DNA from: Acidobacteriota bacterium
GTDB taxonomy: Bacteria; Acidobacteriota; Terriglobia; Terriglobales; Acidobacteriaceae
NCBI GenBank assembly: GCA_021799405.1
Contig: JAJZAL010000084.1
Location: 1 to 18,829 of the forward strand
Length of the DNA stretch: 18,829 bases
Direction: 5' to 3'
The notes beneath the pieces are model-generated. The model searched no databases. It had not been told where the DNA came from and saw only the letters and a program-made list of their open reading frames with translations. This document shows, in pieces, positions 6,253 through 12,477 of this stretch (its first letter is position 1; each line of letters opens with the position of its first letter). A program made the translations under genes and the position numbers.

Positions 6253-9200
6253 ATGAAGCAGGTTCGGTCGCTCGCTCAGTTCTTAGGCTGTTGTTGCCTC
6301 TCGGCACTGTTGATCGCTTGCGGCAACCAAGCCGTTGGGGGCAGCGGGGGCTCGAACGGCGGCTCGAACGGGGGCGGCTCCTCCAACTCTCAGGGATTCT
6401 CCGTTGCAGTTTCGCCGACCTCCGTTACTATGACCCCAGGTGGCACAAGCCAAACTGTTCAGGTCAGCATTGCTGGCCAAAACGGATTTTCAGGAAGCGT
6501 GGACATTACGGCCTCCGGCCTTCCCACCGGCATCACGGCATCACCCTCTACTCTCAGCGTGAATGCCGGCAGCACGGGATTTCTCACTCTCTCGGCGGCA
6601 TCCTCGGCCATTAATCAGACCTCAGCGGTTTCCTTCAATGGAACCTCGGGTGCGCTGACCGCCAGTGCCTCGCTCGACCTCAGCGTCATGGGTGCCGGAC
6701 TCCCCGACCCATTCCACCTGATCGGGGGGGATACAGCGCACGGCTTCTATGACGCCTCTCGCCAGCTCCTCTTCGTTACGAACCCCGGCCTCAATGAACT
6801 CGATGTCATCTCCACCGTCGACATGTCCATCAAGGCCCGCATCTCCGTCCCGGCGCCTTGGGGCATTGATCAAATGGCCGACGGCAAAACGCTGGTCTTG
6901 GGCACCCAAGCCCAGCAAATCGTCACCGTAGATGAGGATACTTTCGCCGTCACTCATCACCCCTTCTCAGAACAGATCAACTCCTCCGCCTTATTCTTTC
7001 CGAATGTAGTTGCCATGGCCAACGGCAAGGTCCTGGTCATCGGCAAGGAACAGGGCATCGATTCCAACAACATCCTCGACGGTGGCCAATCCCTGTGGGA
7101 GTGGAACTCCAACACTGGTTCCTTCACGAAATTGGAGCCGCCCAGCAGCGATCCCTCTGGCCTTAACTGGGAGACGGATCAGCTGGCGCGCAGCGCGGAC
7201 CACCAATGGGCGGTATTCTCCGCCGATCAGTTCTATCTCTACAGCTCGGCTTCCGATACCCTGACCACGGCACCGCTGGACTCGCTCAGCCCTTCCGGCA
7301 CTCCAATCGGCGTCCGCGGATACGCCATCAATGCCGATGGCTCAGAAATCGCGGTCGCTTCCGCCGACCAGGTCACCTTCCTAAACCGCTCTTTGGCCAT
7401 CCTGGGAACCGCCAACATCCCATCGGCCTTCCCAGGTGCCAGAAGCTCGGTACAGTTCACCCCCGACGGCAAGAAGCTTCTACTCCAATACGCTCTTCCC
7501 CTCGCCATTGAAGAGATCGACGCCAGCACCTATACCCCGTTGGGCTATGTCTATGGCGATGTGAACGCCGATTCCGACAACCTGCAGAGGCTGCTCGGAG
7601 TGGATTCCTCCGGTCACGCCTATGCCGGCCTGGACGGTGGCGTGCTCGTGCTGAATCTCGCCTCGCCCATTCCCAACCCCGCGAACGCCCCCTTCCAGAG
7701 CGCCGCGCGATGTCCGGTGCTCGAAACGGCGCTGCCGCTCAACCAGAGCCAGCAGGTAACGCTCACCTATCCTCCCTCTGATACGAACATCTACATCGGC
7801 GGTCAGCCCGCACCCCTCAGCTCCGATGGAACGGTCATCACCATCCCTGCCTCCTCGAAACCAGGCCCTGCGGACATCGAATGTGTTGACAGCAAGGGCG
7901 ACACTGATATGGTGCTCGCCGATGTCTCATACGGAGTTGACCCGGTCGGACTCAGCGCCAACCTCTTCCCGCCCAATGTCGTCACGGGCGCCTTCCTTGC
8001 TGGCTACGGGTTCTCACCGCAGTTCAGCTCTGGACTTACCGCGCCCAATGTCTCTGTCAACGGAGCGCCGTCCCCAGAGGTCAAACCCGATTCTCTGCTT
8101 GAGAATGGAGCCCTGCAGGGGGACGAAGTTGCCTTTCCCACGGGAGTCGCCGGCACGGCCGCTCCTGTCCAGGTATCTAGTTCCCTCGGTTCCGGGACGC
8201 TCCCTGGTCCTGCGTATTACGCCACCCCGACCATCGTCCCTGCGTCAGGCATCCTGCAATTGCTGTATGACAGCCATCGCAATCTGCTCTATGTGCTGGA
8301 GGCTGGCCAGATTCAGGTCCTCGATCCATCCAGCCTCACCTGGCGAACACCCATTTCCCTGCCTGCGGCGACTGGCACGGCGACCGTAACTTGGAATTCT
8401 ATGGCACTCACCCCTGACGGCTCGAAGCTGATCGTCGAAGCCGCCGTCGGTTCCGGAGCGGAAGTCGTGGTCCTCGATCCGGACGGCTTCAACGCACCGC
8501 AGATAGTCACCGACCAGAGCTCGGCCGCTCAATTCCTCACCGGGTCCATCGCCACCACTTCGGATGGCCGTGTTATCCTCGCCACCTCTCAGCACGCGTT
8601 GCAACTGGACCTCTCCACCCTTACCTTTTCCTATTTGAACCCAACTCTGGGAAGCGCAATTCTCGGCGATGTCGTGCGCGCCTCAGCCGACGGCAGCCTG
8701 GTCTGCGGCGAGGCACTCGATGTCTCCAGCGGAGACGTCGCCTGCCTCCATGTCGCCACCAACCAAGTGCAATCCGAAGGCTTCGGCCAGCTCTTCTGGA
8801 CGGATTTGGCGGTTTCATCCGATGGATCGCAGATGGCTGCCATCGATGCGCCGCCTGGCTCGGCTGGGGACGCGATAGGATTCTTCACCCCCTCCGTTCA
8901 GATGTGGAATACCAACGTGTACCCCGCCCTTCAGGGACCCGACGACAGCGGGGTTCTGGGCGCCACTTTCAGCCCGCATGGAAAAACTCTGGTCGTGCCA
9001 CTGGGCGATTCCATTGAGATCTGGAACGCCACTACCGGCACTCTCCTCACCCGCCTTATGACGCCCGAGGAACTCCAGAGGCTCGTGAATCCCGAGGGAG
9101 CGGCCGCCCCGATGATTGCGCTCGACTCCACCGGCCAAACCATCTTCGCCGCGTCGGCCTCCGGCATCATCGTCATCCAGCTTCCCGCACCCCTCGATCA

Positions 9201-9351
9201 AATGCCAGACAAACAGTGGCCGGTCATCCCTCTCTCGGTGAAAGCACCGCCGAGTTCCGGCTATCATCCCCTCTCCACTCGTGTAGCCGCTTTCGAAAAG
9301 AGCTCGAATGCACCGGGAAGTCGAGGCTCCTTCAGGTCCCCTCCGAGATAA
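6253..9351 (+). CDS. Large surface lipoprotein with Ig-like domain and beta-propeller (YVTN/WD40-like) repeats
   Basis: The start at 6253 gives a lipoprotein signal peptide: MKQVRS, a hydrophobic core, then lipobox LIAC with Cys23 as the lipidated residue. The gene encodes 1032 residues. A Ser/Gly/Asn linker (about 29-46) follows. Next is an Ig-like domain of about 90 residues (VAVSPTSVTMTPGGTSQTV onwards), of the kind repeated in acidobacterial surface proteins. Then come two regions with propeller-like blades (phrases such as LLYDSHRNLLYVLEAGQIQVLDP, and LTPDGSKL), separated by a region about residues 480-650 that resembles IPT/TIG-type strands (IYIGGQPAPLSSDGTVITIPA). No catalytic motif is visible; binding or a structural role on the cell surface is inferred. 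The last 50 residues are unlike the blades. The Shine-Dalgarno site is weak (GGGA). The gene is monocistronic, with no clear terminator. Confidence 0.85.
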   Translation: MKQVRSLAQFLGCCCLSALLIACGNQAVGGSGGSNGGSNGGGSSNSQGFSVAVSPTSVTMTPGGTSQTVQVSIAGQNGFSGSVDITASGLPTGITASPSTLSVNAGSTGFLTLSAASSAINQTSAVSFNGTSGALTASASLDLSVMGAGLPDPFHLIGGDTAHGFYDASRQLLFVTNPGLNELDVISTVDMSIKARISVPAPWGIDQMADGKTLVLGTQAQQIVTVDEDTFAVTHHPFSEQINSSALFFPNVVAMANGKVLVIGKEQGIDSNNILDGGQSLWEWNSNTGSFTKLEPPSSDPSGLNWETDQLARSADHQWAVFSADQFYLYSSASDTLTTAPLDSLSPSGTPIGVRGYAINADGSEIAVASADQVTFLNRSLAILGTANIPSAFPGARSSVQFTPDGKKLLLQYALPLAIEEIDASTYTPLGYVYGDVNADSDNLQRLLGVDSSGHAYAGLDGGVLVLNLASPIPNPANAPFQSAARCPVLETALPLNQSQQVTLTYPPSDTNIYIGGQPAPLSSDGTVITIPASSKPGPADIECVDSKGDTDMVLADVSYGVDPVGLSANLFPPNVVTGAFLAGYGFSPQFSSGLTAPNVSVNGAPSPEVKPDSLLENGALQGDEVAFPTGVAGTAAPVQVSSSLGSGTLPGPAYYATPTIVPASGILQLLYDSHRNLLYVLEAGQIQVLDPSSLTWRTPISLPAATGTATVTWNSMALTPDGSKLIVEAAVGSGAEVVVLDPDGFNAPQIVTDQSSAAQFLTGSIATTSDGRVILATSQHALQLDLSTLTFSYLNPTLGSAILGDVVRASADGSLVCGEALDVSSGDVACLHVATNQVQSEGFGQLFWTDLAVSSDGSQMAAIDAPPGSAGDAIGFFTPSVQMWNTNVYPALQGPDDSGVLGATFSPHGKTLVVPLGDSIEIWNATTGTLLTRLMTPEELQRLVNPEGAAAPMIALDSTGQTIFAASASGIIVIQLPAPLDQMPDKQWPVIPLSVKAPPSSGYHPLSTRVAAFEKSSNAPGSRGSFRSPPR

Positions 9352-9633
9352 CAGTCGCGGATCTGACGGTATCTACACGCCCTACCCCCAGCTATCTGCA
9401 GGCAATTCGGATCTCAACGGTTGCATTCAGCCCTTACCACTCATCCACCGTGATTTATGCACGCCCACTCAGATAGATCCTGGGAAACGGGAATTTATCC
9501 AGACAAAGCGCCTCAACTGACACCCACCGGCAACAGGCGCACCCGTGCACCCATCCCTGCCCCAATCCCTGATCCTTTGCGTCCTTGGCGTCTTTGCGGT
9601 AGATTCTACCCTTCCGCCACTCCACCCTCCCAC
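9352..9633. other. Intergenic region between convergent lipoprotein and ArsR genes
   Basis: No gene is supported in these 282 bases. Short open frames here lack ribosome sites and recognisable products. The only distinct content is the 9-base-period repeat at 9576-9601. No strong intrinsic terminator for either convergent gene is visible; a 6-bp stem (agcgcc/ggcgc types near 9511-9540) is too weak to call. Confidence 0.5.
9576..9601. repeat. Short 9-base-period repeat (gcgtcctt/gcgtcttt type)
   Basis: The segment tttgcgtccttggcgtctttgcggta has a 9-base period and on the minus strand would read Lys-Asp-Ala-Lys-Asp-Ala-Lys. From general knowledge, very similar gcgtccttngcgtc strings recur outside genes in many bacterial genomes. 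It is reported as a probable dispersed non-coding repeat and not as part of a gene. Confidence 0.5.
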
Positions 9634-9957
9634 TCACTCCCCACCCAGCAAATCCCCCAGGCGGTCCAGCCGCCGCGCCCACTCGCCCTTATGCTCCGCC
9701 GCCCACGCTTCCAGCACGGCAAAACCCTCCGCATCCAGGCGAACCGTCCGAACCCGCCCCAACTTCTCCGTCCGCACTAGCCCGGCCTCTTCCAGTACCT
9801 TCAAATGCTGCCCCACCGCCGTCAGCGTAATCTTCAGCGGCCCGGCGAGCGCGGAGACCGAATGTGGCCTCTCGCGCAGCCGCTCCACGATTGCCCGCCG
9901 CATCGGGTCGCCCAGCGCATGAAAAATCCGGCCGATCTCTGGCTCTCGCTTCCCCAT
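9634..9957 (-). CDS. ArsR family winged-helix transcriptional regulator
   Basis: The 107-residue protein starts at the ATG at 9955-9957, five bases after the stop of the upstream SRPBCC gene; a GAGGG stretch lies about nine bases before it. It opens with IFHALGDPMRRAIVERL, the standard ArsR helix 1-2 motif, followed by the helix-turn-helix (SVSALAGPLKITLTAVGQHLKVLEEAGLV) and the wing (RVRTVRLDAEGF). The C-terminal helix has AWAAEHKGEWARRLDRL. The metal-binding CxC motif of ArsR/SmtB sensors is absent, so it is not expected to sense arsenic or zinc. It belongs to the common subgroup paired with an AHSA1/SRPBCC protein. Here the regulator is the downstream partner. Two operator-like boxes overlap the promoter of the pair, so autorepression is likely. 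Confidence 0.9.
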   Translation of the reverse strand: MGKREPEIGRIFHALGDPMRRAIVERLRERPHSVSALAGPLKITLTAVGQHLKVLEEAGLVRTEKLGRVRTVRLDAEGFAVLEAWAAEHKGEWARRLDRLGDLLGGE

Positions 9958-9962
9958 CTCCG

Positions 9963-10442
9963 TCAGCCCTCGCGCGCTACTTCCTCGCCCAGCCGCTCCA
10001 CCAGGAACTCCCACCCAGCCTTCCGAATCTCCGGCCCGTCCGCGCCCTCAAAAAACGCTCCCTGGAACGTCAGCCGCAGCATCGTCCCCGCACCTTCCGG
10101 CAACAGATCGAACGTCACCAGCGAAACCGAAATCTTCCGTCCCGCGATCGTCATCGTCGAACACACCACCACCCGCCGTCCCTCGACAATGTCTTCGTAG
10201 TGCCCGTCGTTAATTAGAATCACACCCGGAAATCGCGTCCCCGCGTTAAAGCGATACTTCATCCTCTCCGCGCCACCCTCACGGAAATCCATCACGAACT
10301 CCACCACCTCATGGTTCGGCGAATCAGAAAACCAGCGCCGCTTCTTCTCGGGCTCCGCCAGCGCCGCAAACACCTTCTCCGGCGAATACGGATAACTGCG
10401 CTCCAGGGTAAACGTGCTGTGAATCACGGTCGACTTCTGCAT
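9963..10442 (-). CDS. SRPBCC (AHSA1/START-like) domain protein
   Basis: The start ATG at 10440-10442 is preceded by AGAGGAG at seven bases; a TTG six bases upstream is less likely. The 159-residue product matches the AHSA1-like SRPBCC fold along its whole length. FTLERSYPYSPEKVFAALAEPEKKRRWF is the usual first strand and helix pair, the middle has FREGGAERMKYRF and FPGVILINDGHYEDIVEGRRVV, and the end is GWEFLVERLGEEVA. Such proteins form a hydrophobic cavity that binds small molecules; the ligand is not readable from sequence. It is the first gene of a two-gene minus-strand unit with ArsR, five bases apart, so the regulator probably controls it. It has no signal peptide and is cytoplasmic. 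Confidence 0.88.
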   Translation of the reverse strand: MQKSTVIHSTFTLERSYPYSPEKVFAALAEPEKKRRWFSDSPNHEVVEFVMDFREGGAERMKYRFNAGTRFPGVILINDGHYEDIVEGRRVVVCSTMTIAGRKISVSLVTFDLLPEGAGTMLRLTFQGAFFEGADGPEIRKAGWEFLVERLGEEVAREG

Positions 10443-10468
10443 CTTCAATCTCCTCTTTATATCTCATT

Positions 10469-10488
10469 AGTGAAGCATTCACTTCACT
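10469..10488. promoter_or_regulatory. Operator-like box 1 (ArsR candidate site)
   Basis: agtgaagcattcacttcact is an imperfect palindrome with agtgaag and cttcact as arms. It is 17 of 20 bases identical to box 2, which starts 40 bases away. It overlaps the -10 box and transcription start of the SRPBCC-ArsR promoter, so binding would block transcription. The assignment to this ArsR protein is inference from position. Confidence 0.65.
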
Positions 10489-10514
10489 ATCAAGCGATCC
10501 AGAAGATTAGTCAA
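10486..10514 (-). promoter_or_regulatory. Promoter of the SRPBCC-ArsR unit
   Basis: On the minus strand TTGACT (10509-10514) and GATAGT (10486-10491) are 17 bases apart. The -35 matches consensus in five of six positions and the -10 in four of six. The -35 lies in operator box 2 and the -10 touches box 1. The leader to the ATG would be about 36 bases. Confidence 0.6.
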
Positions 10515-10528
10515 GCGTTTACTTCACT
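10509..10528. promoter_or_regulatory. Operator-like box 2 (ArsR candidate site)
   Basis: agtcaagcgtttacttcact repeats box 1 in direct orientation with three differences. It covers the -35 element TTGACT of the minus-strand promoter. A third half-site (tcaagcg at 10490) lies between them, so tsaagcr half-sites recur at 10471, 10490 and 10511, about two helix turns apart, on one face of the DNA. Confidence 0.65.
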
Positions 10529-10544
10529 TTTTATCGCCTTTCCA

Positions 10545-10584
10545 TAAAAAAACGCCTCGCATCCGCCGGCCTCTCGGCGGATGC
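10545..10584 (-). terminator. Intrinsic terminator of the NmrA-like gene
   Basis: gcatccgccg (10559-10568) pairs with cggcggatgc (10575-10584) around a six-base loop. On the minus strand the stem is followed after gaggcg by seven T (10546-10552). It lies 39 bases past the NmrA-like stop codon and just upstream of the SRPBCC-ArsR promoter, insulating the two units. Confidence 0.85.
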
Positions 10585-10622
10585 AAAGACGCTCCCAGGC
10601 AAATTCGACCACCAATAGCCCT

Positions 10623-11483
10623 CTAAAACTCGTTCGCGTGGTCCATCGCCCACTGCCAGAAGGTACGCGGAGCCTTGCCCGTCACCTCCTCCACCGTTCG
10701 CGTCACGAGCGCCCGCTCGATCATTGCCCTCTCCCACATCGGAAGCAAGCGGTCCACCACAAACTCCGGCAAATATGCCTTCATCTGCTCGCGCGCCGCC
10801 TCTGGTGCGAGTTCCTCAAACCGCAGCGTCCGCCCAATGGCCTCGCCGATTCTATGCAGTTGCTCTTTTTGTGTCAGCGCCTCCCCGCCAGTCAGAACGT
10901 ATTTCTTCCCTGCGTGACCGTCTTCGGTCAATGCGCGGACTGCCACGGCCGCGATATCGGCTTCGTGAATCGACGCCCATGCGGCTTCCCCATATGGCCA
11001 CCGGACCACGTCACCGGCTCTCAACTGAGGCCCCCACCACGTCAGCGTATTCGTCGCAAATGCGCCGGGCCGCAGAAACGTCCACTCCGCTCCCGTCGCC
11101 CGGATCGCCTCTTCGATCTCTACATGCGCCTTCCCGATCGGATTCGTTTGCACCGGCGCATTGTCATCCACCGCCATCGACGACAGAAACACAATCCGCT
11201 TCACCCGGCCCCTCAGCGCCTCGGTCATCGTCTCCGGACGAACCGTAAAACCGCGCACCATCAGGAAAGCCGCGTCCGCTCCCTCCGCTGCAGCCCGTAG
11301 CGTCTCCGCCTCTTCCAGGTTGACGCGCACCAGTTCCGCCTCCGGCAATCCCTTCGCCGTCTTCGGGCTCCGCGAGGCCGCTCGTACCCTCACACCGTGC
11401 TCCGTCAACTGTTGCACCACGTTGCGTCCCACGTTCCCGGTAGCACCGACCACGAGAACAATACTCTGACCATTCTGAGTCAT
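10623..11483 (-). CDS. NmrA-like NAD(P)-binding oxidoreductase (atypical SDR), SoxR-linked
   Basis: The 286-residue protein starts with a Rossmann fold: VLVVGATGNVGR (residues 9-20) is the glycine-rich nucleotide loop, and RAASRSPKT after strand 2 fits binding of NADP(H). VKRIVFLSSMAV and WTFLRPGAFATNTL correspond to the later strands of the NmrA/azoreductase-like atypical short-chain dehydrogenase group. The classical YxxxK pair is not evident, as usual for this group, whose members are quinone or azo reductases or redox-sensing proteins. The Shine-Dalgarno site is weak (AAGG eleven bases before the ATG). The gene is divergent from a SoxR-type regulator, and its promoter has a 19-base spacer filled by a near-perfect soxbox. 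It is therefore a likely direct target of SoxR, induced by redox-cycling compounds. A terminator follows at 10545-10584. Confidence 0.88.
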   Translation of the reverse strand: MTQNGQSIVLVVGATGNVGRNVVQQLTEHGVRVRAASRSPKTAKGLPEAELVRVNLEEAETLRAAAEGADAAFLMVRGFTVRPETMTEALRGRVKRIVFLSSMAVDDNAPVQTNPIGKAHVEIEEAIRATGAEWTFLRPGAFATNTLTWWGPQLRAGDVVRWPYGEAAWASIHEADIAAVAVRALTEDGHAGKKYVLTGGEALTQKEQLHRIGEAIGRTLRFEELAPEAAREQMKAYLPEFVVDRLLPMWERAMIERALVTRTVEEVTGKAPRTFWQWAMDHANEF

Positions 11484-11531
11484 GAAAAATTCTGCCTTTG
11501 ATGGAGTCGCGATTCTTGATCTTGCTCTACC

Positions 11532-11562
11532 AGCCTAGAAGCTCAAGTTAACTTGAAGTCAA
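11532..11562 (-). promoter_or_regulatory. SoxR-type promoter (19-bp spacer) of the NmrA-like gene
   Basis: On the minus strand TTGACT (11557-11562) and TAGGCT (11532-11537) are 19 bases apart, the overlong spacer of MerR/SoxR-activated promoters. The spacer has the palindrome CAAGTTAACTTG at the same place as in the E. coli soxS promoter. The -10 is poor, as expected for an activator-dependent promoter. Confidence 0.8.
11541..11558. promoter_or_regulatory. SoxR box
   Basis: gctcaagttaacttgaag matches the E. coli soxS soxbox (cctcaagttaacttgagg, recalled from the literature) in 16 of 18 positions, including the full central 12-base palindrome caagttaacttg. It lies between the NmrA-like gene and soxR. 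It can activate the first by untwisting the 19-bp spacer. It also overlaps a possible soxR -35 (TTGAAG, 17 bases, TAATTT), where bound SoxR could repress its own gene. Confidence 0.9.
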
Positions 11563-11587
11563 CCCTCCCAAATGTTAATTTCCTTTC

Positions 11588-12028
11588 ATGGCCGATCTCC
11601 TCACCATTTCCGAAGTCTCCCGCCGCAGCGGAGTCGCCGCGTCTGCTCTTCGCTTCTATGAGGATCGCGGCCTCATCCGCTCTGAGCGTGCCGGTTCAGG
11701 CCACCGCCGCTACCCTCGCGCCATACTCCGCCGTATTGCCTTCATTGTCTTCGCCCAGCGCGTCGGGCTCGCACTGGACGAAATCGCCGAGGAACTCAAC
11801 AAACTTCCCCATGACCACGCACCCGAAGGCAACGACTGGGCCGAGCTTTCTTCCCGCTGGACCGCCCGTATTGACGAACAGATCGCCCAACTAGAACGCC
11901 TGCGCGGCGGCCTCATGCGCTGCATCGGCTGCGGCTGCCTCTCGCTCGATCACTGCCGCTTCGCCAACCCCGGCGACCGCGCCGCCGTCCTCGGTCCCGG
12001 TCCCCGCTATTGGATCGGCAAGCCCTGA
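11588..12028 (+). CDS. soxR: SoxR-type [2Fe-2S] redox-sensing MerR regulator
   Basis: The 146-residue protein has the MerR winged helix at the N-terminus (LLTISEVSRRSGVAASALRFYEDRGLI, then SGHRRYPRAILRRIAFI), a dimer helix (about 80-108), and the SoxR iron-sulfur motif CxxCxCx5C with Cys112, Cys115, Cys117 and Cys123. The tail CRFANPGDRAA is also typical. SoxR is kept inactive with a reduced cluster; oxidation by redox-cycling drugs or superoxide turns it into an activator at promoters with 19-bp spacers. No soxS-like gene is in the window. The divergent NmrA-like gene carries the soxbox, as in non-enteric bacteria where SoxR acts directly on redox enzymes. No Shine-Dalgarno site is visible before the ATG; the possible TAATTT -10 six bases upstream suggests a leaderless transcript. 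A terminator follows at 12104-12133. Confidence 0.95.
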   Translation: MADLLTISEVSRRSGVAASALRFYEDRGLIRSERAGSGHRRYPRAILRRIAFIVFAQRVGLALDEIAEELNKLPHDHAPEGNDWAELSSRWTARIDEQIAQLERLRGGLMRCIGCGCLSLDHCRFANPGDRAAVLGPGPRYWIGKP

Positions 12029-12103
12029 ATCGCTGCCCTCTCCACTCGCCATCTTATTTGCCGGAAATTATCTTCAACATTGCTACCCTATAAATAGAGG
12101 CTC

Positions 12104-12133
12104 AGAAAAAAGACCGCGCCAGCGGTCTTTTTC
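12104..12133. terminator. Bidirectional intrinsic terminator after soxR
   Basis: gaccgc (12112-12117) pairs with gcggtc (12122-12127) around a four-base loop. The stem is flanked by an A run on the left and TTTTT on the right, which extends the pairing and gives a T tract on both strands. It lies about 80 bases past the soxR stop codon. Confidence 0.85.
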
Positions 12134-12477
12134 TGGGCCTTTTGGCTGCCCGCAATACTCCATAACGCAACTCATTCATTCCACACGGCTTACAGGACTA
12201 ACCCTCTCGCAACTCGTTTCTTATCAGCATGTTGCGAGATGCTGTGAAACCACAATTTAACTTCGGCAACCTGCATCTCGACGTTGAGATGTGGAAATTC
12301 TGGTGAAGCCGCGCCCTTCTTACCAGCCCGTTCAACTGTCTATTGATTCTAAACGACTTACGAGACTAGTCTCTCCATAAACATCTTAGAATCAATACTT
12401 TATAAGACACTCATGAGGGTTGAAAAAGGAGCGGCTTGCAATACGCGTCCACCTGAGCGGCCATCCTCGGCCACCAC
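12134..12477. other. Non-coding region rich in inverted repeats
   Basis: No gene is seen in these 344 bases, which are clearly richer in A+T than the flanks. They hold several inverted repeats: ctcgcaac with gttgcgag (about 12207-12238), catctc with gagatg (12274-12279 and 12286-12291), and a 12-bp pair tattgattctaa/ttagaatcaata (12341-12352 and 12386-12397). Nested inside the last is the perfect palindrome gagactagtctc (12362-12373). Two segments resemble each other as direct repeats: cttacaggactaaccctctc (about 12188-12207) and cttacgagactagtctctc (about 12356-12374). This may be a degraded small element or a structured 3' RNA. Confidence 0.5.
12341..12397. repeat. Nested inverted repeat, 12-bp arms around a 12-bp palindrome
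   Basis: The outer arms tattgattctaa (12341-12352) and ttagaatcaata (12386-12397) are perfect complements. Centred between them is gagactagtctc (12362-12373). No T tract follows, so it is not a standard terminator for the TonB receptor gene that ends at 12478. Confidence 0.6.

Noticed and set aside
9200..9351. Frameshift at the end of the lipoprotein gene
   Set aside because: The tail is unlike the propeller blades, but no continuation of blades is visible in another frame, so there is no positive evidence of a break.
9455..9682. 75-codon minus-strand frame with KDAKDAKD motif
   Set aside because: The motif comes from a non-coding dispersed repeat and the frame overlaps the ArsR gene end; no ribosome site.
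9634..9957. Metal-sensing ArsR (arsenic or zinc)
   Set aside because: No Cys pair or other metal ligands at the usual helix, and no ars or metal transport genes nearby.
9958..10014. Longer start of the ArsR protein at 10014
   Set aside because: It overlaps the SRPBCC gene end and adds a Gly/Ala/Arg stretch unlike the family; the ATG at 9957 starts right before the conserved helix.
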